Source of the DNA: UBA1494_A sp963973975
GTDB lineage: Bacteria; Bacteroidota; Bacteroidia; Flavobacteriales_E; Vicingaceae
Direction of reading: 5' to 3'
Length of the DNA stretch: 64,000 nucleotides
Assembly: GCA_963973975.1 (NCBI GenBank)
Contig: CAXBCF010000001.1
Location: 181,485 to 245,484, forward strand
Shown: piece after piece, positions 26,381 to 37,500 of the stretch
Layout of the letters: the number at the start of each line of letters is the position of its first letter
Numbering within the stretch: the stretch's first letter is position 1
The notes under the pieces: generated by a model
Seen by the model: only the letters and a program-made list of their open reading frames with translations
Told to the model about the DNA's origin: nothing
Database searches by the model: none
Position numbers and translations under genes: made by a program

Positions 26381-27568
26381 ATGACAGAAGTCCTAAACAA
26401 CATACCAGAAAAAGCAGTGTTGGTGGGTGTAATTACTCAAAGCCAATCTGAAACACAAGTCAAAGAATACCTTGACGAACTTGCGTTTTTAGCAGAAACT
26501 GCCGGGGCTGAAACGGTTAAAATTTTCACTCAAAAATTAGCTACCAGTCATCCAAAAACATTTGTTGGACCTGGCAAATTGGAAGAAATCAGTCAATATG
26601 TTATTAAAAATGAAATTGGGCTGATCATTTTCGATGACGAATTAAGTCCTTCTCAAACTAGAAACATTGAGAATGCTTTCAAAGAAATAAAAATACTGGA
26701 TCGCAGTAAACTAATCTTAGACATTTTCGCAAAACGCGCAAGAACAGCAGCTGCAAAAACACAAGTTGAATTGGCGCAATATGAGTATTTGTTGCCAAGA
26801 TTAACCAGAATGTGGACGCACCTTTCTCGTCAAAAAGGGGGAATTGGAATGCGGGGTCCTGGAGAAACTGAAATTGAAACCGACCGTAGAATTATTCGCG
26901 ATAAGATTTCACTGCTAAAAAGCAAGTTGGAAAAAATCGATAAACAAAAAGCCACTCAACGCAAGGGGCGCCAACAAATGATTCGAGCGGCTTTGGTCGG
27001 TTACACCAATGTTGGAAAATCTACTTTGATGAATTTGCTTTCAAAGTCTGATGTTTTTGCTGAAAATAAGTTGTTTGCCACCTTAGATACCACCGTTAGA
27101 AAAATTGTAGTGGGCAACCTTCCTTTTCTTTTGTCTGACACGGTTGGATTTATTCGAAAGCTACCCCATCACCTAGTTGATTCATTTAAATCAACATTGG
27201 ACGAAGTTCGAGAAGCGGATATTTTGTTGCATGTAGTTGATATTTCTCATCCCAATTTTGAAGAACAAATTCAAACGGTGAACGAAACCCTTCAAGAACT
27301 GAAAGCGGGAGACAAGCCTACAATCATGATTTTCAACAAAATTGACGCTTACACGCACATTGAAAAAGAGGAAGATGATTTGAGTCCTGAAACAAGGGAA
27401 AACCTTAGCTTGGAAGATTTAAAGGAAAGCTACATGGCTAGAGAAAACTACCCAAGTATTTTTATTTCAGCTGAAAAGCGAATCAACTATGAGGAACTAA
27501 GGGATTTACTCTATGAGCACATTAAAAATTTGCATTTAGAAATTTACCCTCATCGATTGCTGTATTGA
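26381..27568 (+). CDS. hflX: Ribosome-associated GTPase HflX
   Basis: 395 residues. The N-terminal HflX domain (about residues 10-190) carries THPKTFVGPGKLEEI, GGIGMRGPGETEIETDRR and a coiled linker. The G domain follows: G1 GYTNVGKSTLMN near residue 206, G2 Thr in ATLDTT, G3 DTVGF near 251 and G4 NKID near 320. HflX binds the 50S subunit and splits stalled or stress-idled ribosomes. Length and motifs are normal. It starts 1 bp after the preceding small membrane protein gene. No terminator is seen before the tRNA gene region that follows. Confidence 0.95.
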   Translation: MTEVLNNIPEKAVLVGVITQSQSETQVKEYLDELAFLAETAGAETVKIFTQKLATSHPKTFVGPGKLEEISQYVIKNEIGLIIFDDELSPSQTRNIENAFKEIKILDRSKLILDIFAKRARTAAAKTQVELAQYEYLLPRLTRMWTHLSRQKGGIGMRGPGETEIETDRRIIRDKISLLKSKLEKIDKQKATQRKGRQQMIRAALVGYTNVGKSTLMNLLSKSDVFAENKLFATLDTTVRKIVVGNLPFLLSDTVGFIRKLPHHLVDSFKSTLDEVREADILLHVVDISHPNFEEQIQTVNETLQELKAGDKPTIMIFNKIDAYTHIEKEEDDLSPETRENLSLEDLKESYMARENYPSIFISAEKRINYEELRDLLYEHIKNLHLEIYPHRLLY

Positions 27569-27633
27569 TTTCTTAAGTCTAAATCTTCCTAGAAATTATA
27601 TTGCAGATTCTTTTCTAAGTCAAGAAAAAGGGC

Positions 27634-27641
27634 TACATTTG
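27634..27641 (+). promoter_or_regulatory. Bacteroidota-type -7 element TACATTTG upstream of tRNA-fMet
   Basis: TACATTTG fits the TAnnTTTG consensus of the primary sigma factor in Bacteroidota and lies 38 bp before the tRNA gene, in the expected place for its promoter. No good TTG -33 element is present at the usual spacing. Confidence 0.5.
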
Positions 27642-27679
27642 CGTTCTCAAAAAAAGCAATAGATTCCTATACGATATAT

Positions 27680-27752
<73 letters not shown>

Positions 27753-27756
27753 CTTT

Positions 27757-27781
27757 AAAGCCGCAAATTGCGGCTTTTTTT
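27757..27781 (+). terminator. Intrinsic terminator after tRNA-fMet
   Basis: AAAGCCGCAA pairs with TTGCGGCTTT across a 3-nt loop and is followed by a T run, right after the tRNA 3' end. It is a classical Rho-independent terminator for the tRNA transcript. Confidence 0.9.
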
Positions 27782-27856
27782 ATGGAACACGTTACCTACA
27801 TACTTTATTCTGACAAGCACCAAAAAATCATACTTAAGGCACTTTAGTAATCTTAT

Positions 27857-28564
27857 TTAATGATTCAAATCACCCAACAATTGCTCAGTCAACAAGCTCA
27901 TCCCTCCCACCGCAGAAGCATTAATCAAGGTCCATTTTTTATTCATTTCAAATTCTTGTGCTTTTGGGTCAATTAAGTAGCAAGATGTATGATCTGGCAA
28001 AAAGTGAAGCAAACTTGCTGCGGGATACACATTTAAAGAAGTTCCAATTACAATAAAGCAATCAGCAGCTTGAACCAGATTCATGGCTTCTACCATTTTA
28101 GGCACTTCTTCTCCAAACCAAACAACGTGAGGCCTTAATTGATGCCCCTTTTCAGATAAATCCCCTAAATTCAACTCTGGTTTAGTCCATTCATAAATCA
28201 ACATAGGATTTTTTTCACATTGCACTTTCATAAGCTCACCATGAAGATGAACCACATTTGTAGAGCCTGCTTTTTCGTGTAAATCGTCAATGTTTTGAGT
28301 AATCACAGTTACTTCGTATTTGCTTTCCAATTCAGCAATTAATTGATGTGCTTTGTTGGGTTGTGCAGTAATTAGCTGCTTGCGTCGTTCATTATAGAAT
28401 CGAAGAACTAACTCTGGGTCTGATAGCCAAGCCTGTGGTGTGGCTACTTTCGAAACATCGTGGTTTTCCCAAAGACCTCCATTGTCGCGAAAAGTTTTTA
28501 AGCCACTTTCAGCACTCATTCCCGCTCCACTAAAAATAATTAGCTGTGATTTTTTTGAAATCAT
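27857..28564 (-). CDS. NAD-dependent protein deacylase (sirtuin)
   Basis: 235 residues. The Rossmann and NAD motifs GAGMSAESGLKTFRD, TQNIDDLHEKAGS and the catalytic His in HLHGE are intact, and the FYNERRKQ segment matches the Tyr/Arg pair that lets class III sirtuins (SIRT5/CobB-like) take acidic acyl-lysines. The usual four zinc cysteines are absent: the region between the HLHGE and QLRPHVVWFGE motifs holds only one Cys. This is seen in other Bacteroidota sirtuins of this type. It is divergent from maeB. Start ATG at 28564. Confidence 0.9.
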   Translation of the reverse strand: MISKKSQLIIFSGAGMSAESGLKTFRDNGGLWENHDVSKVATPQAWLSDPELVLRFYNERRKQLITAQPNKAHQLIAELESKYEVTVITQNIDDLHEKAGSTNVVHLHGELMKVQCEKNPMLIYEWTKPELNLGDLSEKGHQLRPHVVWFGEEVPKMVEAMNLVQAADCFIVIGTSLNVYPAASLLHFLPDHTSCYLIDPKAQEFEMNKKWTLINASAVGGMSLLTEQLLGDLNH

Positions 28565-28633
28565 TTTCGATTAAAACTTTAACTATTCCGTTTTCAGATT
28601 GCTTACTTTTATCGGCCTATAAAAATAAGTATT

Positions 28634-30910
28634 ATGGCTGACTCAAGAAGACAATTAGAGGCGTTAGATTACCATTCTGAAGGAAAACCGGGTAAAATTG
28701 AGATTCGTCCGACCAAACCACACAGCACCCAAAGAGACTTGGCATTGGCTTATTCTCCAGGTGTTGCCGAGCCTTGTATCAAAATCTCTGAAGACAAAGA
28801 TTTGGCTTATAAATACACTGCCAAAGGAAATTTAGTCGCCGTTATTTCTAACGGAACTGCTGTGCTCGGCTTAGGAGACATTGGACCGGATGCTTCCAAA
28901 CCTGTAATGGAAGGAAAAGCGTTGTTGTTTAAAATTTTTGCAGACATCGATGTATTTGATATTGAAGTTGATTGCAGTGATGTAGATAGTTTTGTGAATA
29001 CTGTGAAAGCAATTGCTCCAACTTTTGGAGGAATTAATTTAGAAGATATAAAAGCGCCTGAGTGTTTTGAAATTGAAGAACGATTGAGAAATGAGTTGAA
29101 CATTCCTGTGATGCACGATGATCAACATGGAACGGCCATTATTTCTTCAGCTGCCTTACTAAATGCATTAGAATTAGCACAAAAGAAGATAGGAAAGGTA
29201 AAAATCCTCATCAACGGAGCTGGTGCCGCAGCCATGGCTTGTGCTAAACTTTATGTCTCACTTGGTGCAAAAAAAGAAAACATCATCATGTGTGATAGTC
29301 GTGGAGTAATCCGAAAAGACCGAAATGATTTATCGCAGTCAAAAGCAGAGTTTGCAACTTCAAAAGATTTTCATGGTTTAGAAGATTCCATCAAAGATGC
29401 AGATGTTTTTCTTGGGCTTTCAAAAGGGAATATTTTGAGTAATAAAATGGTGTTGAGCATGGCTGATAATCCAATTGTTTTTGCACTAGCCAATCCTGAT
29501 CCTGAAATACCGTACCATGAAGCCATGAGTGTGAGAGACGACATTATTATGGCAACCGGTCGTTCTGATCATCCTAATCAGGTCAACAATGTTTTGGGGT
29601 TTCCTTATATTTTTCGAGGTGCCTTAGATGTTAGAGCAACTTCAATCAACGAAGCGATGAAGTTGGCTGCCGTTAAAGCAATTGCTAAAATCGCCAAAGA
29701 ACCTGTTCCCGAAGAAGTAAACGAAGCATACGGTTCAAGAAATTTATCATTTGGAAGGGATTTTATCATTCCAAAACCAATGGATCCACGTTTGTTAATG
29801 GCAATCGCTCCTGCAGTTGCCAAAGCAGCAATTCAGTCAGGCGTGGCACAAGTTATTATTGAAGATTGGGGACAATACAAATTAGAGTTAAGCAACCGAC
29901 TCGGACTTGACAATAAATTGGTTCGAAACATTACTGAACGCGCAAAAAGACGCTTGCAAAAAGTGGTTTTCAGTGAAGCGGATAACTACAAGGTTTTAAA
30001 AGCAGCGCAAATAGTTAAAGATGAAAGTATTGCGATACCAATTTTACTAGGAAATAAGGCAAAAATTAATGCTTTGATCCAAGAGAATAAATTGGAATTA
30101 GAAGGAGTTGAAATTATTGATCCAAAAGATGCAGCACTAAGAGAAAAGCGCTATGAATATGGAGATGTATTCTTTAAGAAAAGACAACGCAGAGGATTAA
30201 CGGCTTTTGAGGCAAGGCAAAAAATGAGGGAAAGAAATCATTTTGGTGCTATGATGCTCGAACAAGGAGAAGCCGATGCATTTATCAGTGGAATTACAAG
30301 AAACTATCCAGAAACCATTCGTCCCGCGCTTCAGATTATTGGAACTCAGAAAGGAGTCAACCGAATAGTTGGGATGTATATTTTAATCACCAAAACAGGT
30401 CCAATATTCTTTGCTGATACCACCATAAATGTGAATCCAAGCGCACAAGATTTGGCAGATATAGCGATTTTAACGGCTAAATCCGTTGAGCGATTGAAAG
30501 TGAAACCCAGAATAGCCATGCTCTCTTTTGCCAATTTTGGTTCAACCGAATTTGATGAATCGAAAAAAGTGGCTGATGCAGTTAAAATTCTTCATCAGAC
30601 TCACCCTGAACTTATTGTTGATGGTGAATTACAAGCAAATTTTGCATTAAACAAAGAAGCGATGAGAGAGAATTTTCCTTTCTCTAAGCTCGTTAACAAA
30701 AAAGTGAATGTTCTAATTTTCCCAAACCTTTCGGCGGGGAACATCGCTTATAAATTAGTTCAAGAAATTGGAGAGATTGAAGCAATTGGCCCAATCTTGC
30801 TTGGCTTGAAAAAGCCGGTTCACATTCTTCAGTTGGGCAGTAGTGTCCGAGAAATTGTAAACATGGTAACCATTGCGGCAGCTGATGCCCAAACTAGAAA
30901 ACGCGTATAA
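28634..30910 (+). CDS. maeB: NADP-dependent malic enzyme with C-terminal phosphotransacetylase-like domain
   Basis: 758 residues. The N-terminal half (about 1-430) is malic enzyme: SPGVAEPC, the nucleotide-binding INGAGAAAMACAKLY and FALANPDPEI, with the metal and catalytic region MHDDQHGTA. The C-terminal third (about 440-758) is a phosphate acetyltransferase-like domain (FLGNKAKI-type start, DGELQANFAL, NLSAGNIAYKLVQ) that regulates the hybrid enzyme by binding acetyl-CoA. It oxidatively decarboxylates malate to pyruvate. The length is typical of MaeB hybrids. It overlaps ruvA by 1 nt, making a bicistronic unit with it. Confidence 0.95.
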   Translation: MADSRRQLEALDYHSEGKPGKIEIRPTKPHSTQRDLALAYSPGVAEPCIKISEDKDLAYKYTAKGNLVAVISNGTAVLGLGDIGPDASKPVMEGKALLFKIFADIDVFDIEVDCSDVDSFVNTVKAIAPTFGGINLEDIKAPECFEIEERLRNELNIPVMHDDQHGTAIISSAALLNALELAQKKIGKVKILINGAGAAAMACAKLYVSLGAKKENIIMCDSRGVIRKDRNDLSQSKAEFATSKDFHGLEDSIKDADVFLGLSKGNILSNKMVLSMADNPIVFALANPDPEIPYHEAMSVRDDIIMATGRSDHPNQVNNVLGFPYIFRGALDVRATSINEAMKLAAVKAIAKIAKEPVPEEVNEAYGSRNLSFGRDFIIPKPMDPRLLMAIAPAVAKAAIQSGVAQVIIEDWGQYKLELSNRLGLDNKLVRNITERAKRRLQKVVFSEADNYKVLKAAQIVKDESIAIPILLGNKAKINALIQENKLELEGVEIIDPKDAALREKRYEYGDVFFKKRQRRGLTAFEARQKMRERNHFGAMMLEQGEADAFISGITRNYPETIRPALQIIGTQKGVNRIVGMYILITKTGPIFFADTTINVNPSAQDLADIAILTAKSVERLKVKPRIAMLSFANFGSTEFDESKKVADAVKILHQTHPELIVDGELQANFALNKEAMRENFPFSKLVNKKVNVLIFPNLSAGNIAYKLVQEIGEIEAIGPILLGLKKPVHILQLGSSVREIVNMVTIAAADAQTRKRV

Positions 30911-31491
30911 TGATAGCACATCTAAATGGAAAATTAGTTGAGAAATCTCCCACTCATGTTGTGCTTGAGTGCAACGGAGTTGGATATTTAGTGCATATTT
31001 CTTTAAATACCTATTCTCAAATAGGTTCAAATGAAAATTGCAAACTACTCACTGAGATGATTGTGAGAGAAGATGCCCAGCTTCTGTATGGTTTTATCAA
31101 CTCTGTAGAAAAGCGCTTGTTCCAACTTTTAGTGAGTGTTTCAGGCATTGGTCCAGCTACAGCTATTTTGGTTTTATCTTCAGCAGAAGCCAATGAAATC
31201 CACGATGCTATATTAAGTGGAGATGCAGCCTGGTTTAAAAATGTAAAAGGTATTGGTCCAAAATCGGCTCAGCGAATTATTCTAGAATTAAAAGATAAAG
31301 TAAGCAAAGAAAATATTCATTCAGATTTTTCTTCAACAATAGACAATACTATAAGAAATGAAGCGTTATCGGCACTGGTAAATTTAGGTTTTGTTAAGAA
31401 TCAAGCAGAAAAGTTAGTTCAAAAAGTCCTAAAAGAAAATAGCGATTACCAAGTGGAAGACGTAATTAAATATGCCTTAAAGAACTTATAG
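30910..31491 (+). CDS. ruvA: Holliday junction branch migration subunit RuvA
   Basis: 193 residues with the N-terminal OB-fold (MIAHLNGKLVEKSPTHVVLECNGVGY), two helix-hairpin-helix motifs (VSGIGPATAILVL and VKGIGPKSAQRIILELKDK) and a C-terminal three-helix domain that contacts RuvB (SALVNLGFVKNQAEKLV). It binds Holliday junctions and recruits RuvB. The start codon overlaps the maeB stop by 1 nt (TAATG), implying translational coupling, and sprA begins 15 bp downstream. This gene order is conserved in the phylum. Confidence 0.96.
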   Translation: MIAHLNGKLVEKSPTHVVLECNGVGYLVHISLNTYSQIGSNENCKLLTEMIVREDAQLLYGFINSVEKRLFQLLVSVSGIGPATAILVLSSAEANEIHDAILSGDAAWFKNVKGIGPKSAQRIILELKDKVSKENIHSDFSSTIDNTIRNEALSALVNLGFVKNQAEKLVQKVLKENSDYQVEDVIKYALKNL

Positions 31492-31506
31492 AAATCAAAA
31501 GACAGG

Positions 31507-34500
31507 TTGAAGTTAAAATTAAACAACTTAGGCAAACTTGGCTTTTCAGTGGGTTTGACGACGATTTTTGTCAGTTCTCTCTCCGGATTTAGCCCTATCG
31601 AGCTACCTGAAAAAGGTAGCTTCGGTCTTTTATATGCCATACCCGATTCAACCGAAAAAGATTCTAACGACATTGAGTTGATTTATCCCTTTCAAGATAA
31701 AAGCAATGAAGGTTTGAACGAAAAAGAAAGTCCGCTTTTTTTATCTGATCCTTCCAATGTGAAAAAAGAATTTGAGTACGATCCCGAAACCGGACAGTAT
31801 AACTACCGTCAAAAAATGGGTGAACGAGATTTTCGAAACCCGACTTATATGACTCTGGATGAATACTTGGAGTATGACATGGAAAAAAGTCAAAAAGACT
31901 TTTGGAATCAAAAAGGAAATGCTCAAACACTAAATGAAACAGAAGGATTTCGACCTCAAATTAATGTAAAAGGAGAATTATTCGACCGAATTTTTGGGGG
32001 AAATGTCATCGATATCCGACCTCAAGGATCTGCAGAATTATCCTTTGGAATAAATACTTCTAAAAGAGAGAACCCTATTCTTCCTGAAAGACAAAGAAAA
32101 ACGACTGTTTTTGACTTTAATCAAAAAATTCAGTTGAACGTGATTGGAAATATTGGAGAGAAAATGAGAATTCAAACCAACTACAACACTGAAGCTACTT
32201 TTGATTTTGAAAATCAGACCAAGTTGGAATATACCGGTTATGAAGATGAAATTATTCAAAAAATTGAAGCTGGAAACGTTGCACTTCCACTGCAAAGTAG
32301 TTTAATAACGGGTAGTCAAACACTTTTTGGAGTGAAGACAGAACTTCAGTTTGGCCGATTAAGGGTTACTACTGTTTTTTCTCAAGAAAAAGGAGAGAAA
32401 AAGGAAATCAATGTAAGTGGAGGAGCTCAGGTTCAAGAATTTGAGAAATCAGCAGCCCAATATGAAGAAAACCGTCACTTTTTCTTATCTCACTTATTTA
32501 GAGAAGAGTATGAGAAAAACTTATCTAGTCCTCCACGAATTACATCTAGAATAAACATTACAGCAGTTGAAGTATACATTACCAATACTCAGGCTGCTTT
32601 CAATAATACAAGAAATGTTTTAGGGTTTATTGACTTAGGAAATGATCGTCGGGTTTACAATACAAATGCAGTTCAAGTAAATGCAGGTGCAAGAGTTGCA
32701 GACAATGGTTCCAACAACCTTTATGCAAACCTAACAGGAGGATTTCCAAATGCGCAGCAAATTAGAAATTTTAATAATTCTGACCAAGTATTGCAGAGCC
32801 AAGGTTTAGAAAGTGGCAGCGATTATGAAAGACTTGAAAATGCCATTTTACTTTCTCCAAACGAGTATACGCTTAATCCACAACTAGGATATATTTCGCT
32901 AAATAGAACGCTAAATCCTCAAGATGTTTTGGCAGTTGCTTATCGGTATACATACAATGGTCAAGTTTATCAGGTTGGTGATTTATCCGTTGATGGAGTT
33001 GATGGTCAGCAAGCATTGTACCTCAAATTACTTAAGGGAACAATTATCAACCCAAGTCTTCCTAGCTGGGATTTGATGATGAAAAATGTTTATTCTCTAG
33101 ATGCATTTAACATTGGTCCAAATAATTTTGAATTTCAAATTTGGTATTTAAATGGTGAAACAGGCGTAGAAATTCCCTATTTTCCTGAAGGAAACAAAGC
33201 CAACACTCCCTTAATTAGCGTTTTAGGTCTTGATAGAATTAGTGTAGTAAACGATCCTCAACCAGATGGAGTTTTTGATTTTATTCCAAACTTGACCATC
33301 AACCCTCAAAATGGTAAAATTTATTTTCCTGTGCTTGAACCATTTGGAAGCTATCTTAGAAGTCAGTTTGCCGATCAAAGCATAGCCAATAAATACGCGT
33401 TTGATTCCTTATACACCACTACTCAAGCGCTTGCTGTTCAGGATGTTGATCGAAATCGGTTTTCATTTAAGGGCCGTTATGAATCAACTTCAAGTTCGGA
33501 AATATCGCTCAACTCTTTTAATATTCCAGAAGGTTCAGTTAACGTGACAGCAGGTGGTGCACAACTTGTCGAAAACACTGATTATACTGTTGATTATAAT
33601 CTAGGGCGTGTTAAGATTCTCAACGAAGGTGTACTGGCATCTGGCCAACCAATAAAAGTTACTTTAGGTAGTAACTCACTATTCAACATTCAGACTAAAA
33701 CGCTCATGGGCTCACGTTTTGATTACAGAGTCTCTGAAGATATAAATGTTGGTGGAACGATATTAAATTTAACAGAGCGCCCACTTACTCGGAAAATTAA
33801 TATTGGTGATGAGCCTATTTCTAATACCATTGCTGGAATAGATGGCTCCTTAAGAAAAGAAGCTCCTATCATTACTCAACTTGCCAATTTTTTGCCCTTT
33901 TACAGCTCCAATGCAAAGTCAACAGTAACTGTAACTGCTGAAGCAGCAAAACTTTTCCCTGGAAACTCAAGAGCAATTACTAAGGAAGGAATTGCTTACA
34001 TTGATGATTTTGAGGGTAGTCAAACCATATTTGATGTTCGGTCTGCATTCGCATGGAAGTTAGCAAGTACTCCACAAGGGCAAGAAGATTTATTTCCAGA
34101 GGGAAACCTCAACAATAATTTAGCCTATGGTTTCAATAGAGCAAATTTAGCTTGGTATACCATTGATCCGTTATTTTTTAGAAATGATGCGCGAACCCCT
34201 AATCACATTCGAAATTCTCCTAGTCAGTCAAACAACTTCTCTAGAGAAATAATTGAAACAGAAGTTTTCCCAAATAAAGATCCTGAGCCTGGCTTAATTA
34301 ATAACTTACCTACATTAGATTTAGCATTTTATCCAAATGAAAGAGGACCCTATAACTACGAAACTGTAGGCAGTGGATTTTCTTCGGGATTAAATAGAGA
34401 TGGGTCCTTAAGCAATCCTCAATCAAGATGGGGTGGGATTATGCGTGAGATACTTTCTAGTGACTTTGAAGCATCCAATGTTGAATTTATTCAATTTTGG

Positions 34501-37500
34501 ATCATGGATCCCTTTAACGAACAAGATGGGAATCCTAATCATGATGGAGGAAATCTCTATTTTAATATTGGATCAATTTCTGAAGACATTCTAAAAGATT
34601 CAAGAAAAAGTTTTGAAAATGGCTTACCTATTGACGATTCAGATTTAAATACTGAAACTACTGCTTGGGGTAGAGTATCAACTACTCAATCTGTTGTAAA
34701 TGCTTTCAATAATGATCCCGCAGTAAGAGCCTTTCAAGATGTTGGACTAGACGGAATAGACTCAGATAGAGAGGAAGAATTTTTTTCAAATTATTTAGAT
34801 ACTCTAAGTGCTATATTAGACCCATCTGTATTACCTAATTTTATTGACGATCCATCCAATGACGATTACCACTATTACAGAGGAAGTGATTACGATCAAC
34901 AAGAACTTTCAATTTTAGAACGCTACAAAAGATTTAATGGTCATGAAGGAAATTCTCCAACAGGGGAACAATCTCCTGAACCCTACCCAACAGCTGCTAC
35001 TACAATCCCTGATGTTGAAGATATCAACCAAAACTTCAACCTAGACCGAACTGAAAGTTATTACCAATATCGCGTTGAACTTAGCCCTGAAATGCTCCAA
35101 CCTGAAAATGTCGGAAATAATTTTATTACAGACGTAATCAGAACTTCTCAGAGAGTCAATGGAGAGCTTAAGGAAGTTAATTGGTATCAATTTAAAATTC
35201 CAATCAGACAACCTGAAAAAAGAGTAGGAGAAATTCGAGATTTTAAATCTATTCGATTTATGCGAATGTTTTTGAAAGGCTTCAACGAACAAGTAATTGT
35301 TCGATTTGCTCGATTAGGATTCGTTAGAGGTGAGTGGAGGAACTTTTTAGGAGAAGAGGGTTCTACGGGAGATACTCACGGATTTGAACCAGGATCAACA
35401 GTTTTTAATATTGGTGCCGTTAACCTTGAAGAAAATGCAAACAGGGTTCCAATTAACTATACAATTCCTCCTGATATTGACAGGGAAATTGATTTTGGAA
35501 CAACCAATTTGAGACAATTAAATGAGCAGTCACTTTCTCTTGAGGTATGCGATTTACAAGACGGGTTTAGTAAGTTTGCATTCCGCTCAATGAATCTTGA
35601 TGTTCGCCAATATGGCAAATTAAAAATGTTTGCACATGCTGAAGCAGGTGATGATGGTAGTGTTTTGAATGACAATGATGTTTCAGTAGTAATTCGACTG
35701 GGAACAGATTTTCAAAATAACTATTATGAATATGAAGTCCCTTTGGCAGTTACTTTTCCAGGGCAAAATTTGCCAGATCAAGTTTGGCCTGAATCAAATG
35801 AAATTGACCTGCCTTTTGACAGATTAGTTAATGTAAAGCAAAATAGAAACCGACTGAGCATAACACCTGGAAACGGTGTTTCTATTACCAGAACATTTGA
35901 AGCGCAAGATGGAAAAAACATTATTCGGGTAAAAGGAAACCCGAATTTAGGAGAAATTCGTGTCATTATGATTGGTGTAAAAAACCCAAAAGCCGGACCG
36001 GGAAATCTCAATGATGACGGTCAACCTAAATGCGCGGAAGTGTGGGTCAATGAATTGCGACTTTCTGACTTTAACAACAAAGGAGGATGGGCCGCTACAG
36101 CTCGAATGACGGCTCAAATAGCAGATTTAGGGAGTGTTAATTTATCGGGTACGTATAGTACGCCTGGATGGGGAAGTCTAGAACAAAAATTAAATGAAAG
36201 GCAAAGAGAAACCAGACAACAATATGATTTAGCAGCAAGTTTAGATCTTGCAAAACTTCTACCTGAAGGAGCTAACGTCAGTATACCGATGTATTATTCC
36301 GTTTCTGAAAGTGTTATTCGCCCTCAATTTAACCCCCTAGACCCAGATATTGAACTTCAAGAACTTCTGAGTTCTAATGAACTCACAACTGAATATAAAG
36401 ACAGTATCAGAAAAATTACAGATGACTATACACTAAGAAGAAGTATTAACTTTACTAACGTAAGAAAGCTGCCTGGACCTAATAAAACCAAACAAAACTT
36501 TTATGATGTTGAAAATTTTTCATTTACGTATGCCTATTCAGAAATATTTAATAGAAGTATTAATATAAAAACAGATCGTTTAAAAACTTATAGAGGTGCA
36601 ATCAATTACAACTTTACTGGGAAAGAAAAGAGCGTAGAACCATTCAAAAAAGTTCAGTTTTTTCAAGCCAACAAAGCATTTCAGTTAATCCAAGACATCA
36701 ACTTCAACTTTGTCCCATCGCAAGTTAGTATTCAAAATTCATTTGATAGAACGTATCATGAAAGGCAAGCAAGAAATATTACTTCTGGAATAGGTGGTGG
36801 ATTTGTATTTGAGTCACCACCGTTCCACCAAAAATCATTTAACTGGTCAAGGATGTATTCATTGCGTCATCGTTTTACAAAATCCTTAACTTTTAACTTT
36901 AGTGCCAATAATCGCTCTTTAATTAATGAACCACAAGGACAAATCAATCCCGATGACGATACTTTTTTTGGAGAATTCAACAATGAAATTTGGAACAACA
37001 TTAGTCGCTTTGGTGATAACACCAATTATAACCACAATTTTGATTTTAGTTATAATTTACCCTTAAATAAAATTCCTGTTTTGGACTTTATTAATGCAAG
37101 TTCACGCTACTCTGCAACCTATTCATGGGATGTTATAGGAAATCCAAGAGACAGTGTTTCTTTAGGAAGTAGGATTCAAAATTCAGCAACACTTAGTCTA
37201 CAAGGAACTGTTAATATGGATATGCTTTACAATAAGTTTCAATATGTCCAAGACCTAAAAAACCCAAACATTGATAACCGCTATACCTATAAGGAGGATA
37301 TTGATAAAAAGAAGAAAAAAGAGAGAAAAGAAAAGAAAAAAGAAGAGAAAAGAAAAAAGAAAGAGGAGAAAAAGAAAACTGGTGAAGCTTCTGAAAACGA
37401 AGTAGAAGAAACTAACCGTGATCCTAAAAAAGAATCTACTAAAAATACAGCGCAAGCTAAAAAGGTTGATGAAAAACTAACAAATAAGAGGGAAGAAGAA

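Noticed and set aside
37255..37455. Minus-strand frame rich in Phe and Leu opposite the SprA lysine tract
   Set aside because: It mirrors the A-rich coding run of SprA (poly-Lys read backwards as Phe) and has no independent support.
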